Assembly (NCBI GenBank): GCA_021835265.1
Contig: JAKBQK010000390.1
Coordinates: forward strand, 1 to 5,333
Direction: 5' to 3'
Origin: Thermoplasmata archaeon
GTDB lineage: Archaea > Thermoplasmatota > Thermoplasmata > Thermoplasmatales > Thermoplasmataceae
Length of the DNA: 5,333 nt
Shown here: positions 1 through 4,954 of the stretch, piece by piece
How the letters are laid out: each line of letters opens with the position of its first letter
Position numbering within the stretch: position 1 is the first letter of the stretch
Notes under the pieces: generated by a model
What the model saw: only the letters and a program-made list of their open reading frames with translations
Databases searched by the model: none
Told to the model about the DNA's origin: nothing
Made by a program: the position numbers and the translations under genes

Positions 1-73
1 GATTCGAACCGGCGAACCCCTACGGGAATGGACCCTAAATCCATCACCTTTGACCTGGCTCGGCAATCTCCGC
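1..73 (-). tRNA. tRNA-Leu (anticodon UAG), 3' end cut by window edge
   Basis: Read on the minus strand from 73, the sequence starts with acceptor strand GCGGAGA, then TT, a D-arm containing GCCGAGCCAGGTC, and an anticodon stem ATGGA/TCCAT closing the loop TTTAGGG, so the anticodon is UAG (leucine, CUA codons). A long variable arm with CCCGTAGGGG marks a type II tRNA, and the T-arm GGTTCGAATC reaches the window edge. About a dozen 3' bases (rest of the T stem, acceptor strand, discriminator base) lie outside. There is no intron in the anticodon loop. The overall form matches archaeal tRNA-Leu. It is not adjacent to the island boundary, so it does not appear to be the integration site. Confidence 0.95.
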
Positions 74-316
74 TTTGTAATAGGGATATGATTGTTTGAT
101 ATTTTAAAAGTCTACATTTTTCCTTTATCGTGGAATTTTATCCTTTCCACAATTTGATCGACGAGATATACAGGCATATGAGGATTGAAAATAAATTCAG
201 TTAATAATTTTATTTAAGGTTATTTAATGGATGGAAGGGAAAATGTATTGACCTCTCGATTCTTCTGTCCCACCCGGTAAAAAGACGGTTTAAATATAAA
301 ATGGGTATTATTTCAT
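74..316. other. Intergenic spacer with hairpin and a possible small ORF
   Basis: This spacer separates the leftward tRNA from the rightward small host gene. It holds a hairpin (GTGGAA 130-135 with TTCCAC 145-150, 9-nt loop) and the promoter of the downstream gene at its right end. On the minus strand 177-112 encodes a 21-codon ORF (ATG to TAG). The same frame is open back to about 213 without a better start. Its residues (ending VERIKFHDKGKM) look protein-like, so it could be a tiny gene or the relic of a C-terminus. I could not identify it and do not call it a gene. Confidence 0.4.
289..298 (+). promoter_or_regulatory. TATA box of the 68-codon host gene
   Basis: TTTAAATATA lies centred about 24 bp upstream of the ATG at 317. 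There is no Shine-Dalgarno sequence before that ATG, so transcription probably starts at or within a few bases of the start codon (leaderless mRNA). Confidence 0.65.
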
Positions 317-523
317 ATGGCAGCAAAAGAAAAGCCTAAAACAGAGGAATCCCAGAATAAGATAGAAACGAGGCAGGAGATTCGAAAGGAGTGGAGCGCT
401 ATTGAGCCAAAGGTGATAGAAATGGCACACAAACTGGAAGACTCTAAACTGATAGATCCAAAGGACTATGTTTGGATAAGGGGTAAGATATCGAATCTCG
501 CGAAGCATTTTGACAGGCAGTAA
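317..523 (+). CDS. Small conserved-looking host protein; 3' end duplicated at the far side of the island
   Basis: This 68-residue, highly charged, probably helical cytosolic protein has a Lys/Glu-rich N-terminus (residues 1-25). Its more structured C-terminal part (residues 36-68) contains the segment DYVWIRGKISNLAKHF. I do not recognise the family and no catalytic motif is visible. The ATG at 317 is supported by the TATA box at 289-298 and the absence of any earlier in-frame start after the box. The last 34 codons, including the stop, recur at 4957-5058 with 7 base differences, four of them silent. This suggests the gene's 3' end served as attachment or recombination region for the island that follows, with the integration event restoring a full-length gene. 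A run of six T after the stop may end transcription. Confidence 0.8.
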   Translation: MAAKEKPKTEESQNKIETRQEIRKEWSAIEPKVIEMAHKLEDSKLIDPKDYVWIRGKISNLAKHFDRQ

Positions 524-539
524 TTTTTTGGACATTGGA
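420..539. repeat. Left copy of long direct repeat (putative attL)
   Basis: It is the partner of 4955-5075 in the same orientation. Over the 102-nt coding part there are 95 identities and no gaps. Similarity continues through the stop codon into a T-run and the following GGACATTGGA (GACGTTGGA on the right), with a one-base indel. To the left of 420 similarity stops abruptly. This copy forms the 3' end of the intact host gene. The length and gene-end position resemble integrative elements that carry a replacement 3' end of their target gene. Confidence 0.85.
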
Positions 540-558
540 AAGTTGTTAAATTTTTAAC
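524..558 (+). terminator. T-run and palindrome between convergent genes
   Basis: Six T residues directly follow the stop of the host gene, and the palindrome GTTAAA (545-550) / TTTAAC (553-558) sits just inside the island before the convergent gene ending at 560. Poly-T alone can terminate archaeal transcription. The palindrome is AT-rich and could serve either strand, or could be an element-end motif. Confidence 0.35.
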
Positions 559-559
559 G

Positions 560-1276
560 TCAACTTAGCCTATTCAATTTTGACATTAATGCATTTACGA
601 GACTTACGCTAAGATAATACATCAATTCAGCGTCCTCTCTTCTTCCAACATAAATCTCCTTTGGTGCGCCTGTACTCTTGTCTAGTGAATGGTGCAAGCC
701 ACTTGAAAATTGATACATGTTATCTAAACTAGTTATTAATTGGGACAGGTTTGCGTCATCAATATTAGTATCTTCCTGTAGAAACTTCCTAAGTGCCTGC
801 TTACCCTCACTTTTTATTAATGATTCATAGATAAACCTTGATTTTCCAACGACTTCTCCCCAGTCGCCTGTTTTCATTGATTCTATCATGGCTTGAAAAT
901 AAGGCCCTATTGATTCAAGCCTCTCTGCTAAAACCATATACTCACGGTCTTTCTTTATCTTACCCTTATCGAAATTGCCCTGCGATATACTTGGTGCCTC
1001 AATAAGAATAACCTTACCTATTCCAAAAGCATCGTAAAAGTCTGTAGTCCAATCCGAGTGTGATATTCTGAAAATAAAACTCAAGTTCGACGAGCCCACG
1101 TATGAAATCTTTTTTTGTTCAACATTCAAAATTGAGGGATCGGTACTTGATTCATCATACTTATCGGAACGAACTATTGCGTACCTTGGAGGGATTGTGC
1201 CAGGAATGGGAGAGTAGCTATATTTTCCAATCTTTATTGTGGACGAGAGTTGGCTCCATCTCAGTATGCCTTTCAA
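560..1276 (-). CDS. Possible HEPN/Abi-like protein, 238 residues from a TTG start; may be the C-terminal part of a frameshifted gene
   Basis: The family is not recognised with certainty. The first ~105 residues look like a beta-rich domain (KIGKYSYSPIPG, then NLSFIFRISHSDW and KVILIEAP). Residues ~110-235 look all-helical and contain ESLIKSEGKQALRKFL, then QFSSGLHHSL and a final segment REDAELMYYLSVSLVNAL. The helical part with a central HH resembles C-terminal domains of abortive-infection proteins, but the canonical RN..H motif is missing, so the HEPN assignment is tentative. The only start is TTG at 1276 with no Shine-Dalgarno and no obvious promoter. The same frame is open upstream to 1336 (preceded by TAG at 1339-1337) with coding-like residues such as LNHLEETRLKNEKKD, overlapping the end of the ORF at 1314-1619. 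A single +1 shift there would join both into about 352 residues. Convergent with the host gene on its left. Confidence 0.6.
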   Translation of the reverse strand: MKGILRWSQLSSTIKIGKYSYSPIPGTIPPRYAIVRSDKYDESSTDPSILNVEQKKISYVGSSNLSFIFRISHSDWTTDFYDAFGIGKVILIEAPSISQGNFDKGKIKKDREYMVLAERLESIGPYFQAMIESMKTGDWGEVVGKSRFIYESLIKSEGKQALRKFLQEDTNIDDANLSQLITSLDNMYQFSSGLHHSLDKSTGAPKEIYVGRREDAELMYYLSVSLVNALMSKLNRLS

Positions 1277-1313
1277 TACAACGTCTTTCTTTTCATTTTT
1301 TAATCTTGTTTCT

Positions 1314-1619
1314 TCAAGATGATTTAAAGCTCTCTCCTAGTTCTACAATCATGGGGTACCACAACGTATGTTGTTCCTGATTTTTTTCTCCTATTACTGG
1401 GATATTTATTTCAATCTCATAGTTGGGTCCATTATAGGTTCTTTCATCGGCAATCCTTATTGTACCAATATATACATTACCTTCAGAATACAAGGACCCA
1501 CCTATATCGTAAATAATCTCATTTTGTTCCAATGTCGCTTTTACGTTAAATTCAAATCCAGGGATTGCACTCTTAATTAAAGGCCTCACTTCATTATCAG
1601 TTATCGCAAGCTTTGCCAA
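1314..1619 (-). CDS. Small protein of unknown function, or N-terminal part of the split gene that continues at 560-1276
   Basis: 101 residues from a TTG start at 1619. The sequence is beta-strand-rich in the middle (NEIIYDIGGSLYSEG, NVYIGTIRIADERTY, YEIEINIPVIGEK) and ends LWYPMIVELGESFKSS. No known domain or membrane segment is visible. No in-frame ATG exists, and a weak GGTG lies about 10 nt upstream of the TTG. A candidate TATA element is at 1655-1664. The reading frame ends at TGA (1316-1314) inside an overlapping open frame leading directly into the ORF at 560-1276, and the switch looks like continuous protein (VELG to ERALNHLEET). Either this is a two-gene pair or one gene interrupted by a one-base insertion. 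I favour the split gene moderately. Confidence 0.5.
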   Translation of the reverse strand: MAKLAITDNEVRPLIKSAIPGFEFNVKATLEQNEIIYDIGGSLYSEGNVYIGTIRIADERTYNGPNYEIEINIPVIGEKNQEQHTLWYPMIVELGESFKSS

Positions 1620-1651
1620 TAGAATACACCAAGAATCATAGAAGTTACACG

Positions 1652-1683
1652 AGTTATTTAATTATTCTATGACAAGTTATTTA
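1652..1683 (-). promoter_or_regulatory. Possible promoter with a repeated 9-mer
   Basis: Upstream of the TTG at 1619, the minus strand carries AATTAAATAA (about 1665-1656), a possible TATA box. On the plus strand AGTTATTTA occurs exactly twice, at 1652-1660 and 1675-1683, 23 bp apart. These could be an operator pair, but in AT-rich DNA the match could be chance. Confidence 0.3.
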
Positions 1684-1737
1684 GAAGAAATTAATGACTT
1701 GATTGATTAATATTCTTTAGAATTCACTGGAAGTTCA

Positions 1738-1769
1738 TGGTTAAACAAAATAAGTAATTGTAATATATT
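1738..1769. repeat. Diverged repeat downstream of the first AbrB-like gene
   Basis: These 32 bp match 3485-3516 at 27 positions without gaps, in the same orientation. Both copies lie just 3' of a minus-strand AbrB-like coding remnant, so they probably share a duplicated gene-plus-downstream block. Confidence 0.5.
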
Positions 1770-1792
1770 CTACTAAATATGATGCCAATAAT

Positions 1793-1968
1793 CTATCCCA
1801 ATTTCTTTAGTCTGATTTTTACATCCTCTTCAAAAGCCCCCACTATATCCTCTTCTTTGGCTCCAAGTTTTCCTGAACTCTTTTAGGAATTGTGATTCTA
1901 AGTGCTCTTTCTCTCTTTGAAGCATAGGGCTCATTACAAAAAGGGCAAATGATCTTGTCTTGCTCCAT
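1793..1968 (-). pseudogene. CxxC plus AbrB-like small regulator/antitoxin, broken by a one-base deletion
   Basis: From ATG 1968 the minus strand reads MEQDKIICPFCNEPY, with a CxxC pair at residues 8 and 11, then RALRITIPKRVQENL. That last part is the typical N-terminal strand/helix of SpoVT-AbrB (swapped-hairpin) domains. At codons 35-36 (1866-1861) the frame slips and would stop at 1845-1843 after 41 residues. In the shifted frame the domain continues as AKEEDIVGAFEEDVKIRL and ends at TAG 1795-1793. Adding one G after TTG restores a 58-residue protein with the usual ITIPK...GAKEEDIV pattern. AbrB-like proteins bind DNA as dimers and often act as antitoxins or autorepressors. A TATA-like TTTAAAAG about 24 bp upstream of the ATG argues this was a genuine leaderless gene. 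A sequencing error is possible but cannot be judged here. Confidence 0.7.
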
Positions 1969-1986
1969 ATAAGAATAGGCTTTGTA

Positions 1987-1996
1987 CTTTTAAACA
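1987..1996 (-). promoter_or_regulatory. TATA box of the AbrB-like gene
   Basis: The minus strand reads GTTTAAAAGT here, centred about 24 bp upstream of the ATG at 1968 with no ribosome binding site between them. This fits a leaderless transcript. Confidence 0.5.
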
Positions 1997-2080
1997 TTTT
2001 TTCTTTTAATGAACCAATGGACCAGACTAAAAATGGTTCTAATATATTTATAGAGACATAAGCAAATGTTGTCCAATGAA

Positions 2081-2836
2081 TTAAAGGGCCAGTACATTCG
2101 CTTGATTTTTATATAGTTCAAATGCTTCAAGCAAGAAGCTACAGATAGACATTGACATATTGGCAATGAAAGTTGCAGACAGAGTATCTAGCCTGCCTTC
2201 TTTATCTATATGGCCATGAGCATCACCATAGGCATTTCGTAAATCTTTTATTTTATCTACAACCAGTGACACACTATAAAATATCTTCTGAATTTCTTCT
2301 GGTTCATTGGGAAAATTAGGAAACAATTTGTCCTTTACTCTCTTAAGAAGGTCGCTCATTTGATTATTTTTTCCTAATTCCTCACCAGACTCATTAAGAA
2401 TGAATTTTAATGTAGACTCTATGAGCCCTCTTGCAGAAGTGATACAACCACTACTATCACTCGGTGCTCGATCTATTATTTTTTGCCAATTTTCTTTCAA
2501 GTAAGTTGAGTTTACTCCTTCAATTTGTTTGCTCATTTCGGGGGCGAGAAATAACCGGGTTGTTTCTCTAGCCTTCTTAATTAGGGGGGCGAATTCATTT
2601 ACTATAGCTTCTCTTCTCTCCCGATAAGTCTTAAACTTAGATTGAAGGCAGTTATAATAGTCCATCGGGTCAAATGAATCCTTAATTGTCCAATGGACTA
2701 GTGGTGATAAGGTACTATCACCCAACAACTCTTTACGTAGTTTAGTATAAATGTTAAAGTCTGTATTTGGGTCTGCCTTACCTGTTGCAATCTTTATGCA
2801 AATGAATTCTAGTTTATCTAAGTCTTCAATATTCAT
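2081..2836 (-). CDS. Abi_C (abortive infection C-terminal, HEPN-type) protein, putative effector
   Basis: 251 residues. The N-terminal ~120 residues (helical, charged, with YRERREAIVNEF near residue 71) are not recognised. The C-terminal half matches the Abi_C pattern: a helix SARGLIESTLKFILNESG at residues 134-151, then MSDLLKRVKDKLFP (160-173), then IQKIFYSVSLVVDKIKDLRNAYGDAHGH (182-209 in outline), followed by a closing helix with FIANMSMSICSFLLEAF. R200-N201...H207 forms the R-x6-H arrangement typical of HEPN ribonucleases, so the catalytic site looks intact. Known Abi_C/HEPN proteins act in phage-defence or toxin-antitoxin settings by cutting RNA; that activity here is inference. Its ATG lies inside the end of the upstream RHH gene (11-base overlap), implying translational coupling and co-regulation from the promoter at 3401-3410. 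Confidence 0.85.
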   Translation of the reverse strand: MNIEDLDKLEFICIKIATGKADPNTDFNIYTKLRKELLGDSTLSPLVHWTIKDSFDPMDYYNCLQSKFKTYRERREAIVNEFAPLIKKARETTRLFLAPEMSKQIEGVNSTYLKENWQKIIDRAPSDSSGCITSARGLIESTLKFILNESGEELGKNNQMSDLLKRVKDKLFPNFPNEPEEIQKIFYSVSLVVDKIKDLRNAYGDAHGHIDKEGRLDTLSATFIANMSMSICSFLLEAFELYKNQANVLAL

Positions 2837-3380
2837 TTACGCTCTTCTCCTTCAATACCTTGGTTTTTCCAGATTTAATATTAGGTTGTGATTCTAGTAT
2901 TGCCAATAAAATCCTCTTTGCAAGCTCGATCTCTTCGAGCTTCTCTTTTCGTCTTTCTTTTGCACCAGCCAGTGAGTTTATGAAATTAAGAAGTATTTCC
3001 TTAGGTCTTAGAAATGCATATGTAGGTATAGAAGTAATTTTTTCGATTTGTAATTCTAAGTCAGGGCACCAAAATGTGCCATCCAAAGCTAAATACCAGT
3101 CCTCGTCGAATGAAATACCATTCTTCTGTAAATCTGACATTCGAGCAACTAGAACATCAGTCTCATATTCTTTCAACAGGGGAAGCATGAGGTCAAACAT
3201 CTCTTGGTAAGCGTTGTAAACACTATCCATGTCTGTTTTATTGGGAGTGTACGTGAAACTCCTTAGCACACTCTCTGTAATTTCAGATAAATTCAAGTTC
3301 AGATTCTTAGCTTTTCTTATTATCTCCTTATCGACACTAAGTGTCAATTTGCTCTTTACGGATTTGCGAGTTTCAATCAT
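2826..3380 (-). CDS. Ribbon-helix-helix (CcdA-like) DNA-binding protein with a long C-terminal domain, putative antitoxin/autorepressor
   Basis: 184 residues from the ATG at 3380. I chose this start over the longer frame beginning at 3458 because the RHH domain begins a few residues later and the TATA box lies about 25 bp upstream; the longer start would place the promoter inside the gene. Residues ~9-42 (SKLTLSVDKEIIRKAK, then LNLNLSEITESVLRSF) have the strand-helix-helix pattern of CcdA-type antitoxins, frequent in archaea. The ~140-residue remainder (DEDWYLALDGTFWCPDLEL, then IPTYAFLRPKEILLNFINSL, then a Lys/Glu-rich helix) is unrecognised and far longer than a classical CcdA tail. It could bind the partner encoded next. 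It overlaps that Abi_C gene by 11 bases. The first operator site includes the start codon, suggesting autoregulation. Confidence 0.8.
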   Translation of the reverse strand: MIETRKSVKSKLTLSVDKEIIRKAKNLNLNLSEITESVLRSFTYTPNKTDMDSVYNAYQEMFDLMLPLLKEYETDVLVARMSDLQKNGISFDEDWYLALDGTFWCPDLELQIEKITSIPTYAFLRPKEILLNFINSLAGAKERRKEKLEEIELAKRILLAILESQPNIKSGKTKVLKEKSVNEY

Positions 3381-3432
3381 ACGTATCTGTATACGTATCA
3401 CATATTTATACTCTACGTGTTTGGATACGTAT
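3379..3432. promoter_or_regulatory. Symmetric four-site operator over the RHH/Abi_C promoter
   Basis: TACGTA occurs at 3380-3385, 3392-3397 and 3426-3431, and a variant TACGTG at 3414-3419, giving spacings of 12, 22 and 12 bp. The longer word ATACGTATC is present at 3379-3387 and 3391-3399, and its reverse complement GATACGTAT at 3424-3432. The array centre is 3405.5, exactly the centre of the TATA box. Paired sites one helical turn apart are typical for ribbon-helix-helix repressors, so the likely ligand is the product of 2826-3380. Confidence 0.8.
3401..3410 (-). promoter_or_regulatory. TATA box of the RHH/Abi_C operon
   Basis: The minus strand reads TATAAATATG, centred 25 bp upstream of the ATG at 3380. 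Transcription is predicted to start at the ATG, giving a leaderless mRNA. Repressor sites on both sides would block TBP/TFB access and the start site. Confidence 0.75.
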
Positions 3433-3484
3433 AGTATTAGCGCTTTGTAAACCATCAAAGAAAAAGCTTGTCACCAAGAGCTCG

Positions 3485-3516
3485 TGGTTATACAAAACAA
3501 ATAGTTGTAATATAAT
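3485..3516. repeat. Diverged repeat downstream of the second AbrB-like relic
   Basis: Partner of 1738-1769 (27 of 32 positions identical, same orientation). It directly abuts the stop codon of the AbrB-like relic at 3517. Confidence 0.5.
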
Positions 3517-3654
3517 TTAATAACAATGCAATCCACTTATTTGCTCTATCTTATTTAGAATGACGTTGCCATCTTCCTCATTGAGGCAAACAATATCTTC
3601 TTATTTTGTGTTAAGCCATTCTTGGACTTTTTTTCGAATAGATATTCTAAATAA
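3517..3654 (-). pseudogene. Second AbrB-like relic, interrupted by an in-frame stop and lacking a start
   Basis: The minus-strand frame from 3654 reads LFRISIRKKVQEWLNTK, then TAA at 3603-3601, then continues in the same frame with EDIVCLNEEDGNVILNKI and ends at TAA 3519-3517. Ignoring the stop, this aligns with the AbrB-like product of 1793-1968: RISIRKKVQEWL against RITIPKRVQENL and K.EDIV against KEEDIV, about half identical over 35 positions. There is no usable start: TAG at 3657-3655 lies just upstream. Upstream of that TAG the same frame reads LITNFKGK, possibly the missing N-terminal strand, implying a second nonsense change. It lies directly upstream of the RHH/Abi_C operon on the same strand and may once have been part of that region's regulation. 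It is now presumably non-functional. Confidence 0.55.
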
Positions 3655-3745
3655 CTACTTACCTTTGAAATTTGTGATCAATTTACGAAATGTTAGATTT
3701 AATTTTAACACTATTCTATAATACAATGTTCGTCGAAAAACCAAT

Positions 3746-3754
3746 AATTTATAC
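3746..3754 (+). promoter_or_regulatory. Possible TATA box of the GIY-YIG gene
   Basis: AATTTATAC lies about 48 bp upstream of the chosen ATG at 3798, which would give a leader of roughly 20 nt. That is compatible with the Shine-Dalgarno sequence at 3787-3791. Confidence 0.4.
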
Positions 3755-3786
3755 TTGCCTATTCGTTGAATATCATTGGAGACTTC

Positions 3787-3791
3787 GGAGG
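3787..3791 (+). promoter_or_regulatory. Shine-Dalgarno sequence deciding the GIY-YIG start
   Basis: GGAGG sits 6 bases before the ATG at 3798. It is the clearest ribosome binding site in the window and argues against the longer frame starting at 3690. Confidence 0.65.
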
Positions 3792-3797
3792 CTAATT

Positions 3798-4154
3798 ATG
3801 GGATGGACACATTGGAAGAAATTAGCGAATTTAAGGGACAATTATAGCTATGATATTGATTACTCAAAATCAGCAGTTTACGAACTTGGGGTCCGAAGGA
3901 GAAGTGGAAAATATATAACCCCAGTTTATGTTGGAGAGACAAGTGATCTAAAAAGAAGGATGAAAGATTACGCAAATACAGGTTCACATTTGCGGAGCTA
4001 TGCAAATAAATATTGGAGAATGGGATACACTGTCTTTTTTAGATTTCAGGATACAAAGTCAAAAAGTGAAGCCAAGAAACTGCAAGATGCACTTCTTAAA
4101 AGACACGGTTTGGAGAGGTACCCTTGGAATAATAACTTCAGCACTGGCAATTAG
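3798..4154 (+). CDS. GIY-YIG nuclease family protein
   Basis: 118 residues from ATG 3798. The frame is open to an ATG at 3690, but the extra 36 residues look non-coding and the strong GGAGG precedes 3798. The GIY-YIG core is visible: AVYEL at 26-30 stands in for GIY, PVYVGET at 42-48 for YIG, the conserved Arg is in LKRRMKDY (R53/R54), and the metal-binding Glu is probably E91 in SEAKKLQDALL. N111-N113 near the end may be the usual Asn. Tyr28, Tyr44, Arg and Glu are all present, so a nuclease that nicks or cuts DNA is plausible. The short length leaves no room for a separate DNA-binding domain, apart from an N-terminal helix (WKKLANLRDNYSYD). Such proteins occur as homing endonucleases, repair enzymes or defence nucleases; the role here is open. 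It is the only cargo gene on the plus strand and converges on the gene at 4173-4889. Confidence 0.8.
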   Translation: MGWTHWKKLANLRDNYSYDIDYSKSAVYELGVRRRSGKYITPVYVGETSDLKRRMKDYANTGSHLRSYANKYWRMGYTVFFRFQDTKSKSEAKKLQDALLKRHGLERYPWNNNFSTGN

Positions 4155-4169
4155 TGAGTTTTTTTCACT
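4153..4169 (+). terminator. Small hairpin with T-run between convergent genes
   Basis: AGTGA (4153-4157) can pair with TCACT (4165-4169) around a T-rich loop. It overlaps the stop of the GIY-YIG gene. The run of T residues is a plausible archaeal terminator for the plus strand, and the stem is weak. Confidence 0.4.
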
Positions 4170-4172
4170 CTT

Positions 4173-4889
4173 TCAATACCTCTTCTGCTCTTTTAATTTC
4201 TTTTCATAGTCCATGATGGGCTTTGTTATCCCAATATAGTTGAATTCATCGATAGCCTTAGTTACAGGTTTAGTCAAGTTCTGTCTTTCATAATCCGGGA
4301 TTACGCTAGAGAAATAATCTTTCATGTCTTTTAGAAAGTTGAAATATCCTTCACCAGTTTCTTTGTATTTCCTATGTTCCCATCCAGCATTTTTTAGGGT
4401 TGTATCAACAAATTGGTATAATTTCTTGGTCTTATTCCCTCTTATATAACCATCCCATATTATGAATAATTCAGGTTGTTTCAAGTGCAGGATTTTTGAT
4501 GCACCTGTGATTCCAATTATAGATTTGCTACCAGATTCGTCTTCAATCTCGCAATGGGATAAAATTTCAAAAGCGTTTATTATTGCTCCCCTATCCTTTT
4601 CGGAGAGAGAGTCAAAATTTATTTGTGAAAATTTTAGATTGATTAGGCGAGAAATAGTGTTCTCAAAGTCTTTAATGCCTTTTTCAAATATTTCTAAGTT
4701 AAACCTATTAACTACATATCTAAAATATGCAAAATTCCAAGTAGAAAGTATAAGGATGTAAGCTTCACTTGTGTATCCATCTTTCAATAGCTTTGCTGAC
4801 ATGTCAAAAAATGGAGCCCTAATCTCTTCTTCCCTGAATTTTACTCTCAATTCATTGAAAGCATTAAGATCTATATTTAATGGATTCAT
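4173..4889 (-). CDS. Uncharacterised 238-residue protein, possibly related to the HhH/DNA-glycosylase fold
   Basis: The ATG at 4889 is supported by a TATA-like box centred about 25 bp upstream, giving a leaderless start. The protein is soluble and mainly helical. The most conserved-looking stretch is residues 126-151: GITGASKILHLKQPELF followed by IIWDGYIRG. The pattern small-S-K-x2-x-H, then P..F..WD..IR recalls the Lys...Asp spacing of helix-hairpin-helix DNA glycosylases (K132 and D146 here), but the spacing is shorter and the classical hairpin GxG is imperfect, so this is only a hint. Aromatic-rich N-terminal helices (ILILSTWNFAYFRYVV, residues 45-60) could form a scaffold. No membrane segment or signal peptide is convincing. 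As the rightmost cargo gene it reads away from the right repeat. Function unknown. Confidence 0.7.
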   Translation of the reverse strand: MNPLNIDLNAFNELRVKFREEEIRAPFFDMSAKLLKDGYTSEAYILILSTWNFAYFRYVVNRFNLEIFEKGIKDFENTISRLINLKFSQINFDSLSEKDRGAIINAFEILSHCEIEDESGSKSIIGITGASKILHLKQPELFIIWDGYIRGNKTKKLYQFVDTTLKNAGWEHRKYKETGEGYFNFLKDMKDYFSSVIPDYERQNLTKPVTKAIDEFNYIGITKPIMDYEKKLKEQKRY

Positions 4890-4908
4890 AACTCTTCAAA
4901 CATTGGCT

Positions 4909-4918
4909 GTTTAAATAG
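4909..4918 (-). promoter_or_regulatory. TATA box of the gene starting at 4889
   Basis: The minus strand reads CCTATTTAAA here, centred about 25 bp upstream of the ATG with no Shine-Dalgarno sequence. This matches the leaderless layout seen elsewhere in the window. Confidence 0.55.
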
Positions 4919-4954
4919 GTTGTGCATTGAAGTTTAAAATTTTTGGCCGAAGAC

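Noticed and set aside
1..73. tRNA-Leu as integration site of the island
   Set aside because: No second copy of the tRNA end is visible in the window. The long direct repeat is in the 68-codon protein gene instead.
1314..1339. Programmed +1 frameshift at TCT-TGA
   Set aside because: The motif is only loosely like known +1 sites, and there is no stimulatory signal I can identify. Simple mutation is more likely in an island that already has two broken genes.
1102..1380. Plus-strand ORF opposite the Abi-like gene
   Set aside because: It is antisense to coding regions, has no promoter or ribosome binding site, and shows no domain. Other opposite-strand frames at 2860-3210, 3229-3450 and 4462-4761 were set aside for the same reason.
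3379..3432. CRISPR-like or satellite repeat
   Set aside because: There are only four very short sites with regular 12/22/12 spacing over a promoter, so an operator is the better explanation.
3381..3458. Longer N-terminus of the RHH protein starting at 3458
   Set aside because: It would place the TATA box and all but one of the operator sites inside the coding region. The 26 extra residues look like translated promoter DNA, and 3380 fits the TATA spacing.
3690..3797. Longer N-terminus of the GIY-YIG protein starting at 3690
   Set aside because: GGAGG lies 6 bases before the ATG at 3798, the GIY-YIG core starts about 25 residues later, and the upstream residues are not protein-like.
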